The position numbers and the translations under genes are program-made. This document shows positions 31,743-39,217 of a stretch of 39,217 nt of DNA, piece after piece (the first letter of the stretch is position 1; every line of letters begins with the position of its first letter). Origin of the DNA: Bacillota bacterium (GTDB taxonomy: Bacteria > Bacillota > Clostridia > Peptostreptococcales > Anaerovoracaceae); the NCBI GenBank assembly GCA_019420305.1, contig JAHZHL010000009.1, forward strand, positions 1 through 39,217, read 5' to 3'. A model generated the notes under the pieces. It was not told where the DNA came from. It saw only the letters and a list, made by a program, of their open reading frames with translations, and made no database searches.

Positions 31743-32900
31743 ATGGCAGAAAATAAAAGAGATTACTACGAAGTCCTTGGACTGAAAAAGGGTGCCAGTG
31801 ATGATGAAATCAAAAAAGCTTTTCGAAAGATGGCGATGAAATATCATCCTGACCGAAATCCGGGCGATAAAAACGCCGAGGAACAGTTCAAACAGATTAA
31901 TGAAGCGTACAGTGTTTTATCCGATCCTGATAAGAAGAGCAAATATGACCGGTTCGGCCATGCGGGCGTAGACCCGAACGCCGGATTTGGCGGTGACGGC
32001 GGTTTCGGAGGATTTGGCGGATTCGGCGGCGCCGGCGGCTTTGAAGATATCTTCGATATGTTTGGAGGCATGTTCGGGGGCGGCGGATCGCGGCAGAGAA
32101 GAAGGAACGGTCCGATCAAAGGAAATGACCTGCAGAAGGCGATGACCATCACCTTTGAAGAGGCTGCCTTTGGAACGAAAAAAGAGATTCAGATCAGCAA
32201 GTATGTAGAGTGCGCGACCTGTAAAGGCAGCGGAGCGGAGCCGGGAACTTCCAAGAAGTCCTGTCCGAAATGCGGAGGAACCGGAGAGATCCGGACCACG
32301 CAGAAGACACCGTTCGGAACCTTCCAGAGTTCTTCACCGTGTCCGGACTGTGGAGGAACCGGGCAGATCAACGAGCATCCTTGCCGTGACTGCGGAGGAA
32401 CCGGAAAAGTCAGAAAGACTGTTACGATTTCCGTGGATATTCCTGCCGGAGTGGATAATGATTCTGTGATTTCCATTAAGGGACAGGGAGAACCGGGCAG
32501 CAACGGAGGGCCAAACGGCGACCTGTATGTGGTTCTGACGGTAAAACCACACAAACTTTTCGAAAGAAAAGGGCAGGATCTCTGGCTGGAGATTCCGATT
32601 ACCTTTGACCAGGCGGCGCTGGGTGATGACATCACCGTACCGACGCTGGAGGGCAAGGTTTCCTATAAAGTGCCGCCGGGCACACAACCGAATACGGTAT
32701 TCCGCCTGAGAGGAAAAGGGATTAAGTCCCTTCGTTCCAGCAGAAAAGGCGATCTCTACGTGCGGGTAATTCTGGAAGTGCCGACAAAGCTGAACGGCAA
32801 GCAGAAAAAGGCAATCCAGAACATGGCCAAAGAAGTGAGGCATGACTGCTACAACAAGAAGAGCGGTTTCTTAGAGTCCATGAAAGAATTCTTCAGCTGA
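31743..32900 (+). CDS. dnaJ: Chaperone protein DnaJ (Hsp40)
   Basis: The protein has 385 residues. The J domain (about 6-72) has HPD at 35-37. A Gly/Phe-rich region (80-115) follows. Four zinc motifs follow: C157-C160, C174-C177, C200-C203 and C214-C217, each of CxxCxGxG form. The C-terminal client-binding domains start near 228. It is a full type I DnaJ. It hands unfolded proteins to DnaK and triggers ATP hydrolysis. It lies 72 bases after dnaK, separated by the CIRCE-like hairpin, and a strong terminator follows. Confidence 0.99.
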   Translation: MAENKRDYYEVLGLKKGASDDEIKKAFRKMAMKYHPDRNPGDKNAEEQFKQINEAYSVLSDPDKKSKYDRFGHAGVDPNAGFGGDGGFGGFGGFGGAGGFEDIFDMFGGMFGGGGSRQRRRNGPIKGNDLQKAMTITFEEAAFGTKKEIQISKYVECATCKGSGAEPGTSKKSCPKCGGTGEIRTTQKTPFGTFQSSSPCPDCGGTGQINEHPCRDCGGTGKVRKTVTISVDIPAGVDNDSVISIKGQGEPGSNGGPNGDLYVVLTVKPHKLFERKGQDLWLEIPITFDQAALGDDITVPTLEGKVSYKVPPGTQPNTVFRLRGKGIKSLRSSRKGDLYVRVILEVPTKLNGKQKKAIQNMAKEVRHDCYNKKSGFLESMKEFFS

Positions 32901-32957
32901 TACAGATTCTGTTCATGAAAGAATAGTTGAAATGTGAAACAAATGAGAGATGAGGCA

Positions 32958-33004
32958 AGCCCCCTACTGCTCTGAGTGAGATCAGAGCAGTAGGGGACTT
33001 TTTT
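32958..33004 (+). terminator. Terminator after dnaJ
   Basis: CCCCTACTGCTCTGA (32961-32975) and TCAGAGCAGTAGGGG (32982-32996) make a perfect 15-bp stem with a six-base loop, followed by ACTTTTTT. The 96 bases between it and the MerR gene end show nothing else. Confidence 0.95.
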
Positions 33005-33100
33005 ATAGTGTGTAATAACAGGGACAGATAGAAGATTCAAGAAAAAAGTATCTGGGAAACGATAAGAATGCGGCCTAAGTAACAGAAAGGTGAAAACGCT

Positions 33101-33925
33101 TTATTTTTCTACCAACGGCAGAGAAAGCTTTACTGTATAGCTGTCATACCCTTTGACGGACATTTCATCCAGCAGCACATCCTCATAAATATGAGAACCC
33201 GGAGAAAATCCGTGCTCTTCTGCGTAAGCGAGGAGTTTCCGGCAGAGCTGCGCGACATTTTTAAATCCCTGGTTATCACAGCAGACCGCGAAGACGCCGG
33301 CAGGACGCAGAACCGCCCCGGGGGATTCGGGATTTGTAATTTTTGTATAAAAATGAGAGTAGGCATAACTGCTTTCGGGGCTGATTTTCTCCAGGGGAAT
33401 CATCCCGCCTATTGCGTAAGGGCTGTAGATATCCAGGCTGTGGCAGAAATTAAGGTGCTCGGTCATAGCCGTGGTGACAGCCTTGCTTTCATCTTCCCCG
33501 TTATATTCTGTCACAATCAGGTATTCTTCCGGTCGGGTTTCCAAAAGAATTTTTCCGATTGGAATGGAAAGTCCGGCTCTGGTCAGTTCCATCTTTGTGC
33601 GGATAAAACCTTTGAGCCACTGCAGTTCCTTTATTTTTTCCTCAACTTCCCGCTGCTGCTCTTCTAACAGCGCCAGGAAAGCCTGGGGACTGCGGTGATC
33701 CAGATAATCTTTGATTTCCGCCAGAGGCATATTCAGTTCTTTGAGCATGGAAATGGTGGAAAAGACTTCGAGCTGCGGATAGGAGTAATAACGGTATCCG
33801 TTTTCTCCCACCAGTTCCGGCGATAGAATTCCGATATCATCGTAATGAAACAGTGTCTGTTTTTTTACATTGCACAGCCGGGCAAATTCTCCGGTTGTAA
33901 AATAGTCTTTCAGGTTGGATGCCAT
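33101..33925 (-). CDS. MerR-family regulator with GyrI-like effector domain (BmrR-like)
   Basis: The protein has 274 residues. The MerR winged helix (about 8-76) contains FTTGEFARLCNVKKQTLFHY, DDIGILSPE and NGYRYYS. A dimerisation coiled coil follows (about 82-115). The C-terminal 150 residues form a GyrI-like/SOUL-type effector domain (PEEYLIVTEYNGEDE, AIGGMIPLE, LRPAGVFAV), as in BmrR, which binds lipophilic drugs. AGGAG is nine bases ahead of the ATG. It is divergent from a MATE efflux gene 78 bp away, so it most likely senses compounds and turns that pump on. Confidence 0.92.
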   Translation of the reverse strand: MASNLKDYFTTGEFARLCNVKKQTLFHYDDIGILSPELVGENGYRYYSYPQLEVFSTISMLKELNMPLAEIKDYLDHRSPQAFLALLEEQQREVEEKIKELQWLKGFIRTKMELTRAGLSIPIGKILLETRPEEYLIVTEYNGEDESKAVTTAMTEHLNFCHSLDIYSPYAIGGMIPLEKISPESSYAYSHFYTKITNPESPGAVLRPAGVFAVCCDNQGFKNVAQLCRKLLAYAEEHGFSPGSHIYEDVLLDEMSVKGYDSYTVKLSLPLVEK

Positions 33926-34003
33926 TTTTCCGATCTCCTATTGACTGTTTGGTTACCGTATACTTTATCATATTTCTGAAAAAAAGGAAAGGCAGAGGTT
34001 TGA

Positions 34004-35362
34004 ATGGAACAGCTATTCGCGAAAGAGATAAAACTGGGAACGTTTGTGAAGTTCGTTACGCCATCCGTGATTATGCTGGTTGTAATCGGACTTTATTATA
34101 TTATTGACAGCATTTTTGTTTCAAATTTTGTAGGTTCAGACGCGCTGGCGTCTTTGTCGATCGTATATCCGATTCAGGGGATTGTCTGGGGTGTTTCCGT
34201 TATGCTGGCCGCAGGTTCCAGCGCGGTAGTCGCGATTAAGATGGGTGAGAAAAAATACCGGGAGGCAGATGAAAAGTTCACGCTGATCTGCATCGTTTCC
34301 GCGGTTATCGGGGTGGCGATGGTAATTGCGGGATTTCTTTTCATTGATGAGTTAATTGGGTTTCTGGGGGCGACGGAACGCCTTTGGGATTACTGCAAAG
34401 GCTACGCGCAGATTCTGATTCTCGCTATTCCGGCTGCTTTTCTGGGGGTACTGTTTGAATACTTCATCCGGGTGGACGGACGCCCGGGATTTACCCTGAT
34501 GCTGTATCTATCCGGCGGTATCGTGCATCTTGGCCTGGATTACGTATTCATTGTCGTCTGCGGCTGGGGAATTGAAGGCGCGGCGTGGGCGACTCTGGCC
34601 GGCATGGTGACCGTCATGCTGATTGGAGCGGGCTATTTTGTTTTCCGGGAAACCCAGCTGAAAATCGTAAAGCCCAGATGGGACGGCAGGTACATCGCCC
34701 ATTCCATGCTGAATGGCTCTTCCGAGATGGTCTCGGAGGCTTCTGTGGGCATTACGACCTTCTTCTTCAATATGATCGTCATACGGCTGGCGGGAGAAAA
34801 CGGCGTGGCAGCCCTGAGTATTGTGCTGAACTCCCATTATCTTCTGATTTCCGTACATCTTGGCTATATTACAGGGGTGGCGCCACTGATCAGCTATTTC
34901 TATGGGGCGAAAGAATATCTGAAAGTAAACGTATTTTTGAAATATTCAAGGGCTTTTATGCTGTCTTCCTCCGTGATTCTGGCCGCATTGTGCTTTATCT
35001 GCGCGCCCCTTATCGCTCAGGCTTATGAACCCAAGGGAACTCCGGTTTACGAAATGGCGGAGACGGGGATTCGGTATCTGTCGGCAGCGTTCTTGTTTAC
35101 CGGTGTGAACGTGTTCGCCTCCGGATTTTTCACGGCTTATGGAAACGGACAGATTTCCGCGTTAATCTCTTTGTCAAGAGCGCTGATTATGGTGCTGGTT
35201 GGAGCTTTCCTTCTGTCCTGGCTGTTCGGCCTGCACGGCGTCTGGATGACGCTTCCCTTTGCGGAAGTTACAACAACGGCGCTGGCACTGGGGATGTTCA
35301 GGCGGTATAAAAATGTGTATCACTACGATCTCCTGTATCGGGGAGACGGGAAAACGGCATAA
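34004..35362 (+). CDS. MATE-family efflux transporter
   Basis: The protein has 452 residues with about twelve hydrophobic segments in two related halves. The first helices carry FVTPSVIMLVVIGLYYIIDS and the family-typical GSDALASLSIVYPIQGIVWG; the second half starts near residue 235 with NGSSEMVSEASVGI. MATE proteins export drugs or metabolites in exchange for sodium or protons. The divergent MerR/BmrR-like gene suggests drug-induced expression. A G-rich purine run (AAAGGAAAGG) lies ahead of the ATG. The gene is followed by a weak hairpin (AAAAACAG / CTGTTTTT at 35389-35424) that may end transcription. Confidence 0.92.
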   Translation: MEQLFAKEIKLGTFVKFVTPSVIMLVVIGLYYIIDSIFVSNFVGSDALASLSIVYPIQGIVWGVSVMLAAGSSAVVAIKMGEKKYREADEKFTLICIVSAVIGVAMVIAGFLFIDELIGFLGATERLWDYCKGYAQILILAIPAAFLGVLFEYFIRVDGRPGFTLMLYLSGGIVHLGLDYVFIVVCGWGIEGAAWATLAGMVTVMLIGAGYFVFRETQLKIVKPRWDGRYIAHSMLNGSSEMVSEASVGITTFFFNMIVIRLAGENGVAALSIVLNSHYLLISVHLGYITGVAPLISYFYGAKEYLKVNVFLKYSRAFMLSSSVILAALCFICAPLIAQAYEPKGTPVYEMAETGIRYLSAAFLFTGVNVFASGFFTAYGNGQISALISLSRALIMVLVGAFLLSWLFGLHGVWMTLPFAEVTTTALALGMFRRYKNVYHYDLLYRGDGKTA

Positions 35363-35404
35363 GAGTCTTTTCCACGCAAACTGCGCAAAAAAACAGAGCA
35401 GCTC

Positions 35405-35433
35405 TTGTCGGAAACCCTGTTTTTCTATATAAT
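35405..35433 (+). promoter_or_regulatory. Probable promoter for the prmA operon
   Basis: TTGTCG (35405-35410) and TATAAT (35428-35433) are spaced by 17 bases, 23 bases before the prmA start codon. The -10 is perfect and the -35 weak. Confidence 0.55.
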
Positions 35434-35456
35434 AAAACAGATGCGGGAGGTTGCAG

Positions 35457-36422
35457 ATGAAATTCATTGAAGTTAAGATTTATACCAGTCATCAGGGGAT
35501 CGAACCGCTGACGGCGATGCTGATGGAAAAAGGAATCAACGGAGCGGTTGTCGATGATCCGCAGGATGCGGAAGAATTGCTGGATAAGAAGAATGCGTAT
35601 GAATGGGACTATATTGACCGATCTCTGTTGGAAAACCAGGGAAAAGAGCCGGTTGTATCGGTCTTTTTTGAGGATAACAGAGAGGGGCGCGGTCAGGTGC
35701 GGGCGCTCTCGGATTCCATTGCCGAACTGAAAGAAATGGCTGAGGCCGGCGCCTTCGGCGCGGAGGCGGATCTGGGCCGTCTGCAGATGGAAGAGCAGGT
35801 GGTGGATGATGGCGACTGGAAGGATAAATGGAAAGAATACTTCAAGCCGGCAAAAGTAACGGAGACCCTGGTTGTGAAGCCGAGCTGGGAGACATATGAA
35901 AAAACAGGCAGCGAAAAGGTCATTGAACTGGATCCGGGAATGGCGTTCGGTACCGGCACCCATGAAACGACAACCATGTGCATGGAGCTGATGGAGCATT
36001 ATCTGAAGGAAGGGCAGAGCGTTCTGGATATCGGGTGCGGATCCGGAATCCTTTCCATTGCCGCGGCGTTTCTGGGAAGCGGCCGGGTGCTGGGAATTGA
36101 AATCGATCCGGACGCGGTGCGTACGGCAAGGGAAAACGTCAGCGCCAACGGCGTAAGTGAATCGGTGGAAATCAGAGAGGGCGATCTGACAAAGGATGTG
36201 GAGGAAACAGCGGATCTCATCGCGGCCAACCTGATCGCGCCGCTGGTGATTCAGCTTGCGGAACCTGCGGCGGAGCATCTGAACGCGGACGGCGTTTTTA
36301 TCTCTTCGGGAATTCTTACCGAGCGGAAAGAAGAGGTGGAAAAAGCGATTCGCGAGGCGGGATTTGAGATCCTGGAAATTCGGGAAAAAGGAGAATGGTG
36401 CGCGATTGCGGCACGAAAATAG
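35457..36422 (+). CDS. prmA: Ribosomal protein L11 methyltransferase PrmA
   Basis: The protein has 321 residues from ATG 35457 (GGAGG six bases ahead). The N-terminal L11-recognition domain (about 1-100) is followed by the class I methyltransferase core: GMAFGTGTHETTTMCMELME, then SVLDIGCGSGILSIAA as SAM-binding motif I, then GIEIDPDAVRTARENV, and ANLIAPLVI as motif IV. PrmA trimethylates L11. It usually sits next to dnaJ and rsmE in Clostridia. Here the order is kept but a MerR/MATE pair lies between. It is followed after six bases by rsmE. Confidence 0.97.
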   Translation: MKFIEVKIYTSHQGIEPLTAMLMEKGINGAVVDDPQDAEELLDKKNAYEWDYIDRSLLENQGKEPVVSVFFEDNREGRGQVRALSDSIAELKEMAEAGAFGAEADLGRLQMEEQVVDDGDWKDKWKEYFKPAKVTETLVVKPSWETYEKTGSEKVIELDPGMAFGTGTHETTTMCMELMEHYLKEGQSVLDIGCGSGILSIAAAFLGSGRVLGIEIDPDAVRTARENVSANGVSESVEIREGDLTKDVEETADLIAANLIAPLVIQLAEPAAEHLNADGVFISSGILTERKEEVEKAIREAGFEILEIREKGEWCAIAARK

Positions 36423-36428
36423 AAACGG

Positions 36429-37166
36429 ATGAGCAAATTTTTTGTTGACGCGTCGGATGTTCAGGGCAGAAGCATTTTTATCCGCTCCAGAGAAGATGTC
36501 CGGCATATTGTAAAGGTACTCCGCCTGAAAGAAGGCGCGGAGATTGAGATTTCCGACTCCGCGCAGTGGGAATATACGGCGCGGATCTGCTTTATCGGAG
36601 AGGATGAGGTGGAAGCCGAGATCCTGGACAAGCAGAAATTCGCAAGAGAGCCGGAACTCCAGGTGACTTTGTTTCAGGGCATTCCCAAACAGTCGAAAAT
36701 GGAGACGATTATTCAGAAATGTGTGGAGCTGGGCGTTTACGAAGTCGTTCCGGTATTTATGGAACGAACGGTTGTTGTAGATAGAGGAAAGTTCTATAAA
36801 AAGCAGGAGCGCTGGCAGAAAATTTCCGCGGAAGCGGTCAAACAGTGCAGGCGGGGGATTATTCCGGAGATCGGAGACGCGCGGAATTTCAGGGAAATGA
36901 TCGAAGCCCTGGATGGATTTGATCGGATCGTATTCCCATACGAAAATGAGACGGGGAGAACCATAAAGGACTGTTTGCGGGGATTTGAAACAAAGCCCCG
37001 GCGGGTGGCGCTGATTATCGGACCGGAAGGGGGATTTTCCGATGAAGAGGCGCGGCAGCTGAAAGACAGCGGCGCGGACTGTGTTTCCCTGGGGAAAACG
37101 ATTTTGCGGACGGAAACAGCGGGTCCTGCGGCTATGGCGATGCTGATGTACGAGTTGGAATTATAA
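36429..37166 (+). CDS. rsmE: 16S rRNA (uracil1498-N3)-methyltransferase RsmE
   Basis: The protein has 245 residues. An N-terminal PUA-like domain (about 1-70, with DVRHIVKVLRLKEGAEIEI) is followed by a SPOUT methyltransferase domain. The knot motifs are present: QKCVELGVYEVVPVFMERTV, IIGPEGGFSDEEA, and VSLGKTILRTETAGPAAMAML. RsmE methylates U1498 in the decoding region of 16S rRNA. It starts six bases after prmA, and the alanine-dehydrogenase-like gene follows after 15 bases. Confidence 0.97.
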   Translation: MSKFFVDASDVQGRSIFIRSREDVRHIVKVLRLKEGAEIEISDSAQWEYTARICFIGEDEVEAEILDKQKFAREPELQVTLFQGIPKQSKMETIIQKCVELGVYEVVPVFMERTVVVDRGKFYKKQERWQKISAEAVKQCRRGIIPEIGDARNFREMIEALDGFDRIVFPYENETGRTIKDCLRGFETKPRRVALIIGPEGGFSDEEARQLKDSGADCVSLGKTILRTETAGPAAMAMLMYELEL

Positions 37167-37181
37167 ACGGGAGGAAAAACG

Positions 37182-38348
37182 ATGAAGTTTGGATTGCTGA
37201 AAGATATTAAGAACGGAGAATACCGCACCATTGTAACGCCGGTGGAGGTGCGGAGCATTGCCGGCTGCGGACATGAGGTACTGGTTCAGGCCGGAGCGGG
37301 AGAGCGGGCCGGATTTGAGGATCGCGCGTATGAGGAAGCCGGCGCGGAAATCGTTTCTGCGGCAGAGGACATTTTCAGCCGGTGTGATCTGGTCACCAAA
37401 GTAAAGGAAATTGAACCCTCTGAATACGACCTTTTGAGAGAGGGGCAGATTCTGGTAACCTGCATTCATCCGGCGGCCCATCCGGAAGAAGTACAGGCGC
37501 TTCTGGATAAAAAGGTGATTGCCTTTACCGCGGAGGATTCCCACCGCTATGGGTCGCCCAACTGTGAAGCGGCAGGAAAACAGGGGGCTCTCGCGGGATT
37601 GAACGCAATGCTTACCACCAATGGCGGAAAAGGAAAATTTGTAAGTGGGCTCGCGGGTGCTCCGGGGATGAACGTTCTGATCCTGGGAGCGGGAATTGTC
37701 GGAAAAGCGGCGCTGTCCGTGCTCCACGCCCTGGGCGCGAAGGTGACAGTGATGGATATTAATCTGGGCGTGCTTCGCGAGGTGGAGGCGCGCTACCAGA
37801 ACGCGGTAGATACCATGTATTGTACGAAAGAGAATATCCGCAGCCTGCTGCCGGAGACAGACATGATTCTCAACTGTGTGAAGTGGCCGAAAGGGAACCC
37901 GGATTTTCTCGTGGATCGGGAAATGCTGAAGCTGATGGAAAAGGGTTCGGTTCTGGTGGATATCAGTAACGATACAGACGGAGCCATTGAATCGTTTCAT
38001 GAAACGACACATGAAAATCCGACCTATGTGGAAAACGGAGTCATTCATTATTGCGTAAGCAATATCCCGGGCGCCATTGCGGGGTCGACATCTGTAGCTT
38101 ACGCGGCCTCCATGCTTCCGCATTTCCTTAAACTGCTGAATGACGGTGTGGCGGAAGCATGTGTGCAGGACGGATTCCTTCGCAGGAGCCTGACTGTGTA
38201 TAAAGGGTATCTGACACACGAAGAAACCAGCGCTCTGCAGGGAAGACCGTGGATTCGTCCGGAAGACATTCTCGGCATCGCGGATCGGCAGTTGGATCCG
38301 GCGCCGCCGGCGACGGTGACGCGTTCCGACAATTTCCTGAAACGGTAG
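37182..38348 (+). CDS. Alanine dehydrogenase/PNT-family dehydrogenase
   Basis: The protein has 388 residues, close to the 370 typical for Ald. The N-terminal catalytic domain starts MKFGLLKDIKNGEYRTIVTP, with the substrate-binding Arg of the family in EYRTIVTP. Lys and His of the active site are probably in TKVKEIE (about 67-73) and IHPAAHPE (about 91-98). The NAD-binding fold is clear: NVLILGAGIVGKAALSVLHA with GAGIVGK near 170. The sequence departs from Bacillus-type Ald between 100 and 130 (FTAEDSHRYGSPNCEAAGKQ), so a different amino or keto acid is possible. It would interconvert alanine and pyruvate. GGGAGG lies ahead of the ATG and it appears cotranscribed with rsmE. Confidence 0.8.
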   Translation: MKFGLLKDIKNGEYRTIVTPVEVRSIAGCGHEVLVQAGAGERAGFEDRAYEEAGAEIVSAAEDIFSRCDLVTKVKEIEPSEYDLLREGQILVTCIHPAAHPEEVQALLDKKVIAFTAEDSHRYGSPNCEAAGKQGALAGLNAMLTTNGGKGKFVSGLAGAPGMNVLILGAGIVGKAALSVLHALGAKVTVMDINLGVLREVEARYQNAVDTMYCTKENIRSLLPETDMILNCVKWPKGNPDFLVDREMLKLMEKGSVLVDISNDTDGAIESFHETTHENPTYVENGVIHYCVSNIPGAIAGSTSVAYAASMLPHFLKLLNDGVAEACVQDGFLRRSLTVYKGYLTHEETSALQGRPWIRPEDILGIADRQLDPAPPATVTRSDNFLKR

Positions 38349-38365
38349 GCAAAAGGGCGGACAAT

Positions 38366-39217
38366 TTACTTTTTGCCCATTGTTTCAAAAAAACGAGCGC
38401 TTGATTTTTCAGGAGCCCTCAGGCAGCGTTTCATAAAGTAAAGGCAGCCGGGGTCTCCTTTTTTTATGATATTGATTCCCTCCTCGCAGCCTAAAGATGC
38501 CTTGAATCCCAGTTCTCTGATTGTTTTGAGACTGCTTCTGCTTACGGCGCCGAAAGGATACGTAAACGTGCTGGGCGCGACACCGGTAACGTCTTCTGTT
38601 TTCTGCTGGAGTTTTGACAAGTCTTTTTCCAGAAATGCTTCATACTCCTGTCGGCTTTCACCGGGTTTCCGTCTGACGCCTGTGCGTTTTCCGGCGCTCC
38701 GGTGGGAATTATAGGAATGGTTTTGAATTTCCACAAGACCGGAAGCGGACATCTCCTGAACCTGTTCCCAGGTCAGGCTGGAATATGTAGCGTGGCCGCC
38801 ACCGCTGCGGCTGTCCTTATCCGTTTCTTTTCCGATAATGGAGATGACTGCTTTCATCTGATATTTTTTCAGCAGGGGAAACGCGTACAGATAGTTATTA
38901 TAGTAGCCGTCATCAAAAGTGATCAGGACAGGCTTTTCCGGAAGCGGCGCGCCATTCTCCACATAGCCGATCAGATCGGACATCAGAACCGAGGTATAGC
39001 CATGTTTTTTCAGATATTTCAGATCCTGCTCAAAAAGAGCCGGACTGATTACATAACGATTCTGCATGGCGGGGTCTTTTAAAAGGCTGTGATACATGAG
39101 AGCCGGAAGGCGTACCTGCTGTCTCGGATCCTGAATCTCTTCCCGAGACTCTGTCTGCTGTGGTTCTTCTTTCGCGGAAGCCAGATAATAACTTTCCTCC
39201 GAGAACTGGTATCGGGG
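38366..39217 (-). CDS. Polysaccharide deacetylase-family protein (5' end beyond window)
   Basis: There are 283 visible residues and the frame is open to the window edge, so the true start lies outside; the ATG at 39097 is internal, as VRLPALMYHS is a conserved family strand. NodB motifs are present: TFDDGYYNNY (with the catalytic and metal Asp pair in FDDG) and the metal-binding HSYNSH. TYPFGAVS further on matches motif 3. The Glu/Gln-rich segment before the domain suggests a linker after a membrane anchor or signal. Such enzymes remove acetyl groups from cell-wall or capsule sugars. It is convergent with the alanine dehydrogenase-like gene, with 17 bases between the stops. Confidence 0.88.
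   Translation of the reverse strand, partial: PRYQFSEESYYLASAKEEPQQTESREEIQDPRQQVRLPALMYHSLLKDPAMQNRYVISPALFEQDLKYLKKHGYTSVLMSDLIGYVENGAPLPEKPVLITFDDGYYNNYLYAFPLLKKYQMKAVISIIGKETDKDSRSGGGHATYSSLTWEQVQEMSASGLVEIQNHSYNSHRSAGKRTGVRRKPGESRQEYEAFLEKDLSKLQQKTEDVTGVAPSTFTYPFGAVSRSSLKTIRELGFKASLGCEEGINIIKKGDPGCLYFMKRCLRAPEKSSARFFETMGKK

Overview
The window reads as a chromosomal segment of an anaerobic, probably spore-forming Clostridia-type Bacillota of middling G+C content (by eye, not computed). The evidence is a glycyl radical enzyme with its activase (strict anaerobe chemistry), an hrcA-grpE-dnaK-dnaJ operon behind a perfect CIRCE operator, strong Shine-Dalgarno sites, a SipW/TasA-type secretion operon with tandem Spo0A boxes in front of it, and a prmA-rsmE tail after dnaJ. 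No rRNA, tRNA, CRISPR array, transposase or integrase was recognised.

Layout. 1-1.8 kb: the 3' end of a pyrimidine-nucleoside phosphorylase, a small lipoprotein and a decayed AlbA_2/Schlafen-type regulator. 1.8-5.4 kb: an EF-G/TetM-like GTPase fused to a YacP/Rae1-type NYN nuclease domain, convergent with an EamA transporter. 5.4-5.84 kb: an AT-rich gap with DnaA-box-like sites around a 16-bp palindrome. 5.84-6.9 kb: a three-gene DUF2089/SHOCT-like operon. 7.0-8.8 kb: an ABC-F ATPase. 8.8-14.9 kb: a LuxR-type regulator divergent from an EutH-like transporter, a glycyl radical enzyme and its activase, which looks like a self-contained anaerobic catabolic module. 14.87-19.96 kb: an ECF sigma factor / membrane protein / ABC-2 transporter / VanY-like peptidase operon, bracketed by two copies of a 160-bp intergenic element with identical internal geometry. 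Four evenly built 39-bp dyads lie ahead of the operon. 19.96-25.1 kb: a TasA-like matrix or fimbrial operon (two TasA-like proteins, a Cna-B/DUF11-type adhesin, a TasA-like protein with a QTGD membrane tail, and a SipW-type signal peptidase). 25.1-27.1 kb: a YeiH-family transporter divergent from a LysR regulator. 27.2-27.8 kb: a cytidylate-kinase-like protein. 28-32.9 kb: the HrcA heat-shock operon. 33.1-35.4 kb: a divergent MerR/MATE pair. 35.4-38.3 kb: prmA, rsmE and an alanine-dehydrogenase-like gene. The right edge holds a truncated polysaccharide deacetylase.

The items most worth a second look are: the GTPase-Rae1 fusion, two domains that both act at the ribosomal A site; the EutH-coupled glycyl radical enzyme, which appears to lack substrate-binding residues of the known glycerol and propanediol dehydratases; the duplicated 160-bp element; the helically phased dyad array; and the Spo0A boxes in front of the TasA/SipW operon. 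All family assignments come from reading the sequence and from memory of the families. No database search was run.
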